Shown: positions 45,335-54,938 of the stretch, one piece after another
How the letters are laid out: every line of letters starts with the position of its first letter
Position numbering within the stretch: position 1 is the stretch's first letter
DNA from: Hoplostethus atlanticus
Taxonomy: Eukaryota; Chordata; Actinopteri; Trachichthyiformes; Trachichthyidae
Length of the DNA: 64,000 nt
Reading direction: 5' to 3'
NCBI GenBank assembly: GCA_034670405.1
Contig: JAXDDX010000054.1
Location: 2,859,001-2,923,000, forward strand
The notes under the pieces: generated by a model
Database searches by the model: none
What the model saw: the letters and a program-made list of their open reading frames with translations, nothing else
What the model was told of the DNA's origin: nothing
Made by a program: the position numbers and the translations under genes

Positions 45335-45850
45335 TATATTTCCAATAATGGCAGCTTCGGCGTTCCCTACTATATCATTCCTCTTATAATATTATAGGGA
45401 CACCTAGTTTTACTCTGATAATTCTAATGCATCCGTCTGAAATTTCTTCTGAGATTGTTTGTTGGTTATAGTTTTGTGTAAACTTTGTGAGTGTGTTAGC
45501 CAGGGCTTGATGCAAGAGTACTCCAGTGGGGGTGTGACTTAAAACCATCCTTTTAGAGGAAAAAGAAACTTCACACCTCATCAAGTGTCAAACGGTAGCA
45601 TGACATTTTTCTGAGTTTGCCAGGAAAACTCATCAAACCGTCCTCGTATCTCGAAACGAATCTATCTGTGCAACTGTAAGTGACGACGTGAGATTTTTTC
45701 TTTTCTTTTCTTTTTCTATCGAGTTTACAGAGCAAGAGAAAAGGTAAGACAAAATTAGCTGTAAAGAATACTTAAATTGAACTAGCCTATTGTCGGAGTT
45801 AAATGTTTGGCTGAATTAGAGAAAATTCACTACAATATTGTTATTGTGTA
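45335..45850 (+). repeat. AT-rich interspersed repeat X, copy upstream of PLAC8-type copy 3
   Basis: Same orientation and landmarks as 18147-18840. The left end (TTCCAATAATGGCAG) pairs with the inverted copy at 40980-41015. Homology stops at 45850, where the PLAC8-type 5' flank begins. Confidence 0.75.
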
Positions 45851-46019
45851 CTGAGATAACCCTGAGATGGTTACAGTGGCATCACTGAGCTTTACGTTGC
45901 GCCATAACTGTCTGCCAGTCGTAATAAAACAGAAAAATACAGTATGGCAGTATCATCTACAAACTTCTGTCTGGAAAAATTCCTTCTTCTCATTCTCTGG
46001 ATGTCCATCCTGGGCAGGC

Positions 46020-47266
46020 ATGGCTTTCCAGTCACACCAGATGATGGCAGTGACCACCACCACCACCCACAGCGCTGGGATGTGGAGCACTGACCTCTGT
46101 GACTGCTGCAGTGATATGAGCACCTGTAAGTCAACCCAGCAAATACCTCTGACCTCGCTCACTCTTATGTCCTTCACTACCAGTGACACCTTGGCATTAT
46201 TAGTCCACTGTTTAAACTTGAAAAAGTAGTAGGCTAGTAGTAGTATCAGTATGAATATTAGTATTAGTAGTGGTAGTAATGTAAATAGTAGTAGTTTGAG
46301 TCTCATCTGCTGTGCATTATAGCGTCGTAAAATTACAAGTATTTGTCTTGGCCTAGTTTTGTGATTGTGCAATACATTAAAAAACTGGAAGAAACTGAGC
46401 AGTTCCGCTACTTGCTGTTACACTCAAACACATCATTCCTAGTGCTTGGATTTCAGGTTCAATTGATTTCTTCACCCTGCAAACAAAATGTCAAGAACAG
46501 GGAGGATACATGGAAGTCACTAGGATTGTATTCACCAGAAATATGCTCACAAAAGAGCCTAAGACAAGTCATGAGATAGAGAAATTGAACTGTTTTCTTC
46601 TTTGTTTGTTTGTTTCTTTCTTTCTTAAGTAAAGTACTGGATGACCACTGTAGCCTTCTATCTCCTCTCCCCTCCCCTCCAGGTTGCTGTGGCATGTTTT
46701 GTTTTCCCTGCTTGCAGTGCCAGACGGTCAGTAGCTTTGGCTGGTGCTGTGGTTTACCCTTGCTGGGCAACGGTGTCATTTTGGGCACCACGCTCCGCTC
46801 CTCCATGAGAGAGCGCTACGGCATCCATGTAAGACTCCCGCCACGGCTTAGGGGATGGGTTTGGGGTTCTCTGGATGTCCCAACTTTCACCAAGAGGCCC
46901 TGGTTTGATATGGTGGTGATCTAGGGATGGATATTTTTGTAAATTTCAACTAAGAATGGCATTTTTAACTGATTTTGTAGCATTACAAAAGAGAATAAAT
47001 GCCTGTTGTTTATTGTCTAGTTAGTACAGACGTCACTCCATTAGGTTTAGGGACCCAACTGTGGTTACTCAGTCACAGTCTCAGTTCTGTAGTGGTCAGT
47101 AGTTGAGCTAATTGTCGTATTAATTCCTCCTCTCCAGGGTTCGTCTTGTAATGACTGCTGCATGGTATTGTGGTGTGATCTGTGTGTCTGGTGCCAGATG
47201 TCCCGGGAGATTAAGATGAGGAACAGAGCCCACACTGTGGTCACCACGCAGGTCATCAGGGGTTAG
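46020..47266 (+). CDS. PLAC8/cornifelin-like cysteine-rich protein (ponzr type), copy 3
   Basis: Exons 46020-46125, 46683-46828 and 47138-47266 join into 126 codons plus stop. N-terminus MAFQSHQMMAVTTTTTHSAG is shorter than in copies 1 and 2. Then come DLCDCCSDMSTCCCGMFCFPC, a different central segment (VSSFGWCCGLPLLGNGVILG), RERYGIH, and NDCCMVLWCDLCVWCQMSRE. Exon 3 is three codons shorter than in the others (a deletion within NRAHTVVTT). Intron 1 is much shorter (about 560 bases against ~1.24 kb in copy 1) yet the remaining part is very similar. Same direction as copy 1. Function unassigned, as for the other copies. Confidence 0.85.
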
Positions 47267-47339
47267 CACTCCTGGCCCTTTTTTTACTCTGTGGGCAGGA
47301 CCCTAAATGCTTCGCAGGCCTGTGATTAGTTGACACCCA

Positions 47340-49245
47340 CAGCTTTCTTTACATACAAGCTTACCCAATACCAAAATTATGGATCTTTCTTGTCTTATTT
47401 ACAAATGCTTGCACACAGCATGCCAGAAATGAAAACCTAATGTTCAAAACCTTAAATACAGTATAAAGCCTCTACGTCTGCAACAACAGCGGCTCAAAAG
47501 CTTTATTGAAACAGCTGATAAGCATTTTTCAACAGATCATTGAAACATTGAGAAATAGCTGATTTGTGTAAAATAGACCAAACATGAATGAAACAGTTGT
47601 ACACAGTTCCTTTTGAAAGGAACAATGAACGGGTCACCAGCACCGGCACCAATACGCCCAGGTATGGTGTCTATCCAATATGTTCTATAGTGAGTTTTAC
47701 ACTATGCTACTCTACATGTAAACATGGGTTACAGTACATACAGTAGGACATACTGAAAAGCGTTTACACATACTGTGTTTACACTGTGCATGCCAAGCGT
47801 TTCGATCCAAGGTGTATAGCGAGAGACGACATAAGATGTGATGTGGACGAGAACATGTGGCCAAATGCTGAAGATCTTTTAGAACAGGACTGCGCATTTT
47901 GGTGTTTTTTCCCTTCTGTGCCTTTTTTACTGTATTTGTCTATTTTATTTTTACACATTTTGAACCAAAGGCCATGTATGTTGGATTTTTTGTTCATCGC
48001 TGGCAGCAATTTCATGTTGCTACTAAAGCGTTTACTGCAGCAATTCTGTCACTTACTATATCTTTCTACTGTACATTCAATAAAGTAAAGATGACTCATT
48101 CACTTTTAGATTGTATGTTGCCAAAAATGCACACATTCAACACTCAACCAAAACAGTGGTTTACAGTAAAAGGAAACTGAATTATAAAAAACAATGGATT
48201 TTATATTGTCTGTTGTATGCAGGTAGAACTAAACATGAAAAGTAATGCAGTTTTTGTAATGCCATCAACTGTTAGTATTTTGAAAGTCGTTGTGCTATGA
48301 TTGACTATATGTTCCTCTTGGATAGAAAACATGTGCTAGTGTTTTGAAAGAATGATTTGATATTGAGTCGGGTTTGCCGTGTTTTGATAGAGTTAGTGTA
48401 TGTAGAGAAAGTTTTTTTGCATTTTGAAATGTAGAGTTGGTATTTAATGAACAAAATGTGGTTTTGAGCAGAAAATTAACTATTTGGCTAATTGTGTGAT
48501 GTAGGTGTATTGCTGTGTTAGGAGTTTAGAAAAACTATCTTAAGTATAGGTAAACGCTTGTTAGCGATTGTAAAAAACTGTAATAACACTTAATATGGTC
48601 TATTCTTATGTATAACAAAACACAAAACTACAAGTGTTAATAGTGTCCATATACAGTAACTCTAAATTAAGTCTTTCTAACTCAGAATATGTTCCCCATT
48701 CTAAAGTGAGGTCTTGCTCATGACCAATTCACTAGCAGTTTGACACTTATAACCCACACAGGTTCCCTATTCTAAAGTTGCCTCCTCTTCACACTTAGTA
48801 AATCCATTATAGCACACAACTACTGCCAGTAACAGACCCTATTCTTAAGTGATGGGTTACACCTTGAAAAAAAATGGACATGCACAGGTTCTATTCCCAT
48901 ACCCCAGTGGTAGAAGAACAAAGTCAGCACCAGTAGAAATATCTCCTTTATTAATGGACCACTTCAGAGATTTTCAAACATATCTATTAAAAGATTTTTT
49001 CAAGTTTCTTCAAGGCTAAGAACAAATGTACTGCCTAAACTTTCTGTATAGTTTTCAGCCGACAGAGCTTGGGGTTATGCGCAACAAACTTCCGTATTGT
49101 GTAAAACAGGTCGCATCGCTTCTGGTTCAGGTCCTCTGTACGAGCTACGTTGAATATGGCGCTGTTTAGTAATAAAGTGATAAAGAGACAATATGCTACT
49201 AATATTCATGCTACCTTAATATACCTTAATATACCTTAATATAAA
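47340..49245. other. Inserted segment downstream of PLAC8-type copy 3
   Basis: Sequence with no counterpart in copies 1 and 2; homology to the left arm resumes at about 49250 (27240 onward). Apart from a transposase-like fragment near 47786-47890 I recognise no gene in it. Confidence 0.5.
47780..47890 (+). pseudogene. C-terminal remnant of a DDE transposase-like ORF
   Basis: The peptide HAKRFDPRCIARDDIRCDVDENMWPN resembles the C-terminus of fish transposase-like predicted proteins with an R-F-x-P-R-C-x-A-R-x-x-I-x-C-D-V-D-E pattern. Only this end is readable; the upstream catalytic part is not seen. Family assignment from memory. Confidence 0.4.
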
Positions 49246-50105
49246 GTGTTACCTCCTAATAAATATTATGTTTGCAGTTTGTCCACACAAATGCGCCCTG
49301 CTCATGTGAGAAGCAGGTTTGTGGTTTTGATGTTTTTGTGTAAAAACTGGTAGTGAAAGTGTTCAAAGTTTCACAGTGGTTTCACTTTGAGCAATTGTCT
49401 ATAATCTTCCACTAAGTAATCTAATAGTCTGTGTATTTGTGGACCAGTTTGTTTCAGCTTTCATTCATCTCTGACTTAGCCATCATGGTCTTAATTGTTG
49501 TTTTAAAACAGTGTTATAGTTATAGCTGAAGGGAGCATTAATAAATGACTTATATATGAACCTTTTTCTCAGACAAACAGTTAACACTGTGCTACTAAAT
49601 GTCATTTGACCTCCAGCTCAAACAAACAGTGGGTGATCTCTGAGGGGAGGAGTCTCTTGTGTAAACTAGGGAATCCCTGCAAGGACAAAATCCAAAGGAA
49701 ACAACAGGAAAATGCAACAGAATCGGTGGTTAGTTGAGTCATTTTGTTGGAGTCTCAACTCTTTTGTCCAGGACCATATTTACATTTTGCACATTTAGCT
49801 GACAATCTTATCTGGCTAAGAGTGTCAGCTAAATGTGTAAATGTGGTTTGAAAATGTAATTCAGTAATTGTGGGTTTGAGTAAAAGTTTGGAAAAACAGT
49901 TGAGAAAACAGTTCAGAAAAGTCACAGCTCTATTAGGCTTTAACAAGTGGTGAGGGTTTCTTTCAACCAGGTTTTAAAATGGAACAAGCCCACACCCACA
50001 CACAGCAGCAGAATAGGGTTTGATTTTTTAGAGATACGAAATAAGAAAAAAAGAAGTGCAAAAAGACAAACCTAGAGACATTTTGGTCTGAGTTACTCAG
50101 TTAAA

Positions 50106-50400
50106 TCAAATCAAATCACATTTATTTGTATAGCCCTTAATCACCGTTACAGTCTCTAAGGGCTTCACAGTGCCCAACATGTGAAAATAATAAATGGTTA
50201 GTACACGACATCCCCCAGCCTTGGACCCTCACAGAGGACAAGGAAAAACTCCCACAAAACCTTATAGGGAAAATTGGGAGAAACCTTGGGAGGGGCTACT
50301 CAGAGAGGGATCCCCCTACCAGGACGGTTGGGCGTGCAATAGATGCCGAGTTTGGGCAGGCAGCGTATACACAATGCATAAAAGTTTATTTTGGTGAGAC
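50106..50400. repeat. Unclassified fish interspersed repeat
   Basis: Begins with the common fish-repeat words CACATTTATTTGTATAGCCC and includes AGGACAAGGAAAAACTCCCA and GGGAGAAACCTTGGGAGGGG. The phrases are familiar from many fish genomes; I cannot place it in a named family. Confidence 0.5.
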
Positions 50401-50413
50401 ATCCAGATCTGAT

Positions 50414-51464
50414 GGGTGTTCCACGAAGCGAGCTTACCACTTATCCAGGCTTATTTCGCTTAGTCTGACTCATTTTCAGGTTTATTCGGTTCCACAAAGC
50501 AAGCTCAGCATAGTTCAAGCCAAGTTGCTCTGGCAACTTATGCTTCCAAACTGCCTCGGGGCAGGCTAGATATCAGGCTAAACCACAGTTGAAGCTTAAT
50601 CGGTACTCCCGTAACACTGATCCGACTGAAACGCAATGATTTTCAAACAAGGTTCCGCCATCCTAATGTTCAACACTATTACCCTAGACCCTACACTATC
50701 AGACATAAAATGCAACGTTAATAGAAAATAAAAAATATAAAATGATGTAGGCTGTATCGGGGATACAGTCACGGTTCAGAGCGTTGTTAGGCAACTCCAT
50801 TTAACCATGAGTGTCCAGCGAGACCTCAAGTGCCGTATTGCTTTTAGAAAACGGTTACAACTTATAGAAATAATTATTTGATGACACAATATTATTTTAT
50901 TTTCTAAATTATTTTTATTTAACAAATTCATTGAAATAATAAAGTATCTTGAATATATGTCAAGATGTTTCCACGGTTGCTAGGAGACGCATTCACTGTT
51001 TCTGTATGGGATTTACAGTCACTGTAGAACACGCTTTCAACCGATCAATTTCCAGGATGGAAACAACCGATTTCATAAAAATATAATAAAAGTAAGAACC
51101 AGCCCGAACAGCTCAGTCAGTAGAGCATGAGACTCTCAGCCTTAAGGTTGTGAGTTCGATCCCCATATAGGGTCCAGTACAGTACGATGATTGTAATGTA
51201 GTAAGATGAAACCTTACGTACAGCCTTTACTACATCATTTATCAGATCCATGATCGACCTCTCGGGCTGCTTAAATAAACTGTGTATAAATGTGCACGTG
51301 CAATTATCTGGATTGCTTGAGCCTGGCTCGGTTTAGCCCGATCACGGTAGCTTGACTTGGGCTTCGTGGAACCGTTTTAGCCCCGATTGATTTGTTAGGT
51401 TAATTCAAACCAGGCTTGCGAGGTTAATCGCCGCTTTTCTAAGCCTGCTTTATGGAACAGCCCC
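50414..51464. mobile_element. Non-autonomous DNA element with GGGTGTTCCA-type ends
   Basis: Left end GGGTGTTCCACGAAGC and right end GCTTTATGGAACAGCCCC are imperfect inverted repeats. CTGAT flanks both sides (50409-50413 and 51465-51469). The interior has repeated AGGCTT/AACCAGG words and a tRNA-like SINE head. Superfamily uncertain; the ends resemble those of PIF/Harbinger-type fish elements. Confidence 0.55.
51103..51180 (+). mobile_element. tRNA-Lys-related SINE head or tRNA pseudogene
   Basis: Box A AGCTCAGTCAGTAGAGC and box B GTTCGATCCCC at tRNA spacing, with a tRNA-Lys-like anticodon arm (GAGACTCTCAG). The anticodon stem does not pair properly and acceptor-stem ends are poor, so it is not a working tRNA gene. 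Confidence 0.6.
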
Positions 51465-51936
51465 CTGATGTGGGGCATCACAGCAACGGCAACTCAGTCA
51501 GCGTCATCATAGGGCTAGGGGACCACGCAGGCGCCAACACTGCCCAGATAGGAGAACGCAACGCCCGCTCAGTCAGCATCGTCCAACAACATCGTTACTA
51601 TCATGAGGAAGGCTGTCATCTCTCCTGCCATCCCTCCTGACCCACCTGTTGCCTCAAGTTCCTCTTCCTCTCTCTCCATCCACTTCCTAGTCCCCCTAGT
51701 CTCCTCTCTGTTCTGGGTTGTGTTTTGTTTCAGGTCCTGTCTTCCCTGTCATGCCCACCAGGGTTCCCAGTGTGTTCTGCTACTACTCACCTGTTCCACA
51801 TCTGCAATCAATCAATCAATCAATCTCATCAGCTGCACTCCATTTCTCATCAGTCCCTAACAGTGTATACCAGCCTGTCCCCCACTCTTGTTCTTAGATT
51901 GTCTAATGTTGTACATAGCCTTCCCGTGGTTCATGT

Positions 51937-53144
51937 CCAGAGGCCTGGGGCCTGTTCCAAGAAGCGGGTTTAGTGAAAACTCTGAGTTTGTTAACCCTGA
52001 GATGAGGGAAACTCTGGGTTTTCCGTTCCAGAAAGAGAGGTAACTCAAACTCTGAGTCAATTACCATGGTAACTGACTCTGTGAACCTAACCTGCTCGCT
52101 GGCAGGTTTTCTTGAACAAACCCTGACTTTCTCCTTATCTCCTCCCCTCTGCTGAACCTGAAGCAGCTGTCGGACATGGCGTGTCCTTTCCTCGGTAACC
52201 CGATCGATATTCAAGCGGAAGTAATTCGCATAGCCTTATGTCGGGAGAGGATTTTGAGACCCCGATTAGACGTTCTGTGTCCAGGATGGAAGAGCTGTCC
52301 GAGATATAATATGCCGTTTACACTTCACGGATTAAGCTACCACCACCCCGAGCAGTCAAATAAAGACACCTTTCATTTGGTCTTCTTTATTTCCTACAAA
52401 TACAAAAGCAACAGTTAGTATTTTTATATTGTTCCAACAACACATTTCACCTGTGACCATGCACCCACCTCTAACTTATGTTCGAGTAATTCAATTTCTA
52501 GATCTGCCTTTCTAATTTGCCGCCCCAAGTACACCATTTGAAGTATGTCTGGTCCAGACAGCACAGTTGGTAAAGCAGGAGACTCTCAGGGTTGTGGGTT
52601 CGATCCCCACATAGTGTTAACTATCACCTTTGTAAGTCGCTTTGGATAAAAGCCTCTGCTAAATGAATTTAATGTTTTTATATTTCATTTTCAGCTGCTG
52701 CCCAGAGCGCTTTGCGCCCGTGGGATTGCACCTAAATGAAAATATTTTTTTCCCAATACCATTCCACCACTTTCTCACATGTAGGTAATATTATAAGAAA
52801 GTGTGGTTAAATGTTAAATGAATACACTGCTGCATTCAAACGTACGCATTGACTCGGGCAGCGATTCTCTCCCACGCCAATTCCCTCTCCTTTACGACCC
52901 TTCTGCTTGCTGGTTGCCATGGTGAATCGTAGTATCGGACCTCCATTGATGATGGCTTTTTATTGTCGTCGCGCACGCGCTTAACTCAAGGTGAACATAC
53001 TCAAAATTGATTGAACTAATTCAAATCAGCCGTTCTGGAACCGAAAACTCAGACTTGGCCATCTCGGAATGAATCAACTCAGAGTGCAGGGTTAGACTCA
53101 GAGTTTGCTGAACCTGTTTCTTGGAACAGGCCCCAGGCCTCTGG
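51937..53144 (+). mobile_element. PIF/Harbinger-like element, degenerate
   Basis: Ends are inverted repeats of about 31 bases (core GGGGCCTGTTCCAAGAA), with further internal repetition of ACTCAGAGT/ACTCTGAGT words on both sides. A frame from 52176 begins MACPFLGNPIDIQAEVIRIA then RERILRPRLDVL, resembling the N-terminus of HARBI1-type nucleases. It loses similarity after ~35 residues; the catalytic domain is absent. It also contains a SINE (52550-52675). Confidence 0.55.
52550..52675 (+). mobile_element. tRNA-derived SINE with L2-like tail
   Basis: Degenerate box A (GCACAGTTGGTAAAGCAGG), clear box B (GGGTTCGATCCCCAC), then the tail TAAGTCGCTTTGGATAAAAG. Inserted in the Harbinger-like element. 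Confidence 0.75.
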
Positions 53145-53379
53145 TCTACCGGTTACCTGATCTCGCCTGATCCCTGTCTGATTTGGTTGCCTGTATTGCT
53201 TGTTTTACAATCCAGTAAAGTATTGGATTTACACACCATCTGCATCTGGGTCCGACGTTACTTGCCCGTTACAGTTACTGAGTTTTGCTTATACTATGCA
53301 GGTATCTTTTGTTTTTATCTTCCCGAATGTGGATATTTTCGAGAGAGAGAGAGAGAGATTTTTTTCGTAATGATTGATA

Positions 53380-54545
53380 TTGGGGCTGCTACTGACCAGA
53401 GTGGGTGTGCGGCGCCACCTCCAGGCCGTGTGAGGAACACGCGGGGTGCGTGGAGGAGATCCGGAGCGTCAGTCCACAAATTTAATTCTGACAATCCATG
53501 TAAAAGATTTCAGAAGCAAGGAGAAGTACAAGGGACCTGGGAATACACTGATGTGTTTCATAAGATGATATGGTAAAATTCAAGTTGAACAAAAAATATA
53601 TTCCTATAATATTCCTAGAGGGATTTATAGCGTGTCTGCGGGACTCAATGGTGAATTTATAGTGACCATATCATGTTTATGGTATTGTTTATCTCATATG
53701 GTATTACTATAGGATTGTCTGTGGTATATTTTTTAAATGTTGCTGTGATGGATGCATCCTTCTAAATGTTATCAAAATATGTTGTGTATCATAGACTTCT
53801 CTACGTAAGGGAGTGCCAGGATTTACACGTCTTGATGATAGCTGGTCACCAGATGGAGACTCACAGCTCCTCTGACATACTACTACTACTACTACTACTA
53901 ATAGCTTTATTTGTTAGCACGTTTCTAAAAACAATGTTTATAAAGTGCTTTACATATAATAAAACACAATGAAACAGTGAAGTAAAAGTCCCACAATTAA
54001 ATTAAATTAATTAAATTAATTAGATAAACATATATTTAAAAAAGTAAATGACATGTAAATAGTCCTTTCTCCGACATGCTCTCCTCAATAAATCTAGAAG
54101 AAACCTATCAAGATATTTGCAAAAATACCTCACTACTGATCCCTAGAGCGGTTTATCCTGCCACTCCAGATTTATATGATTTTTACAGTCATAAAATGCT
54201 CCTTGCAACAGGCTATAGCGAGAAAATCAGACCAGTTACAGTACCAAGCAAGAGCTCAAAGAAAAGCTGAACAACAAGAACCAGAAGCTATTTGACGATG
54301 CAAAACCAAGAATGAGTGAAGAATGCACATTAAATAAACCTTTGGCTACTGCAACTGTTTTCTTTTCTCCTAGATGGCAGTGTTGGACTGTAAGTAGAGG
54401 CTCTTAGTTCCCTTTACCTTCCCAGTAAGTAAGAAATAATCCTTTTCATTAATCATAATCATTTTAGGAGGATACTATACAGATTCCCTAGACTCCCTAG
54501 AGGAACATTTTAATCATAGGAGATTAAAAAAAAAGATTAAAAAAC
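53380..54545 (+). repeat. 1.2 kb duplicated block, copy B
   Basis: Direct repeat of 41380-42535 with few differences (a 12-base insertion near 53587, TAC/GAC tract change near 53880, one extra codon in the shared open frame). Ends about 280 bases before the start codon of the BCR/ABR-like gene. Confidence 0.9.
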
Positions 54546-54823
54546 AGATAACGTAAAATTTTCACTTGTCACTATTCCACTGTTACTAGTTGCTATTAAA
54601 TGGTGACTAGCAGCATTTTGAATAAAGACATTTGGAATAAAGCACATTATCAAACTAGTTTTGAAATTGAAGTTCATTTTGGCTTTTACTGGGTCTCACA
54701 CAGACAGGAAGTTGTATTTTCCCCTTTTGTGCATCATAACAGAAACAGGAAGTTTTCTAACGCCAGCTGAGTTTGCTCACATGCTGTCCTCACCCTTCAC
54801 TGTGGGGAGACGACCTCAGAGCC

Positions 54824-54893
54824 ATGGACGTCTATCAGGAGGCGGTGGATTATTTGGAGTCACAGCACATACCAGGTAAGGGAGGGAGAGGGT

Positions 54894-54938
<45 letters not shown>

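Larger units (their letters stand above)
50106..53268. other. Composite insertion in copy-3 segment
   Basis: The sequence ACTCAGTTACTGTTACTGAG of the left arm (28130-28150) is split here by 3.16 kb. The insert holds an interspersed repeat (50106-50400), two inverted-repeat-ended DNA elements (50414-51464 and 51937-53144), two tRNA-related SINEs and unclassified repeat-like sequence at 51470-51936 and 53145-53268. Confidence 0.7.

Noticed and set aside
51103-51180. Functional tRNA gene
   Set aside because: Anticodon stem does not pair and the ends are not tRNA-like; it sits in a repeat element.
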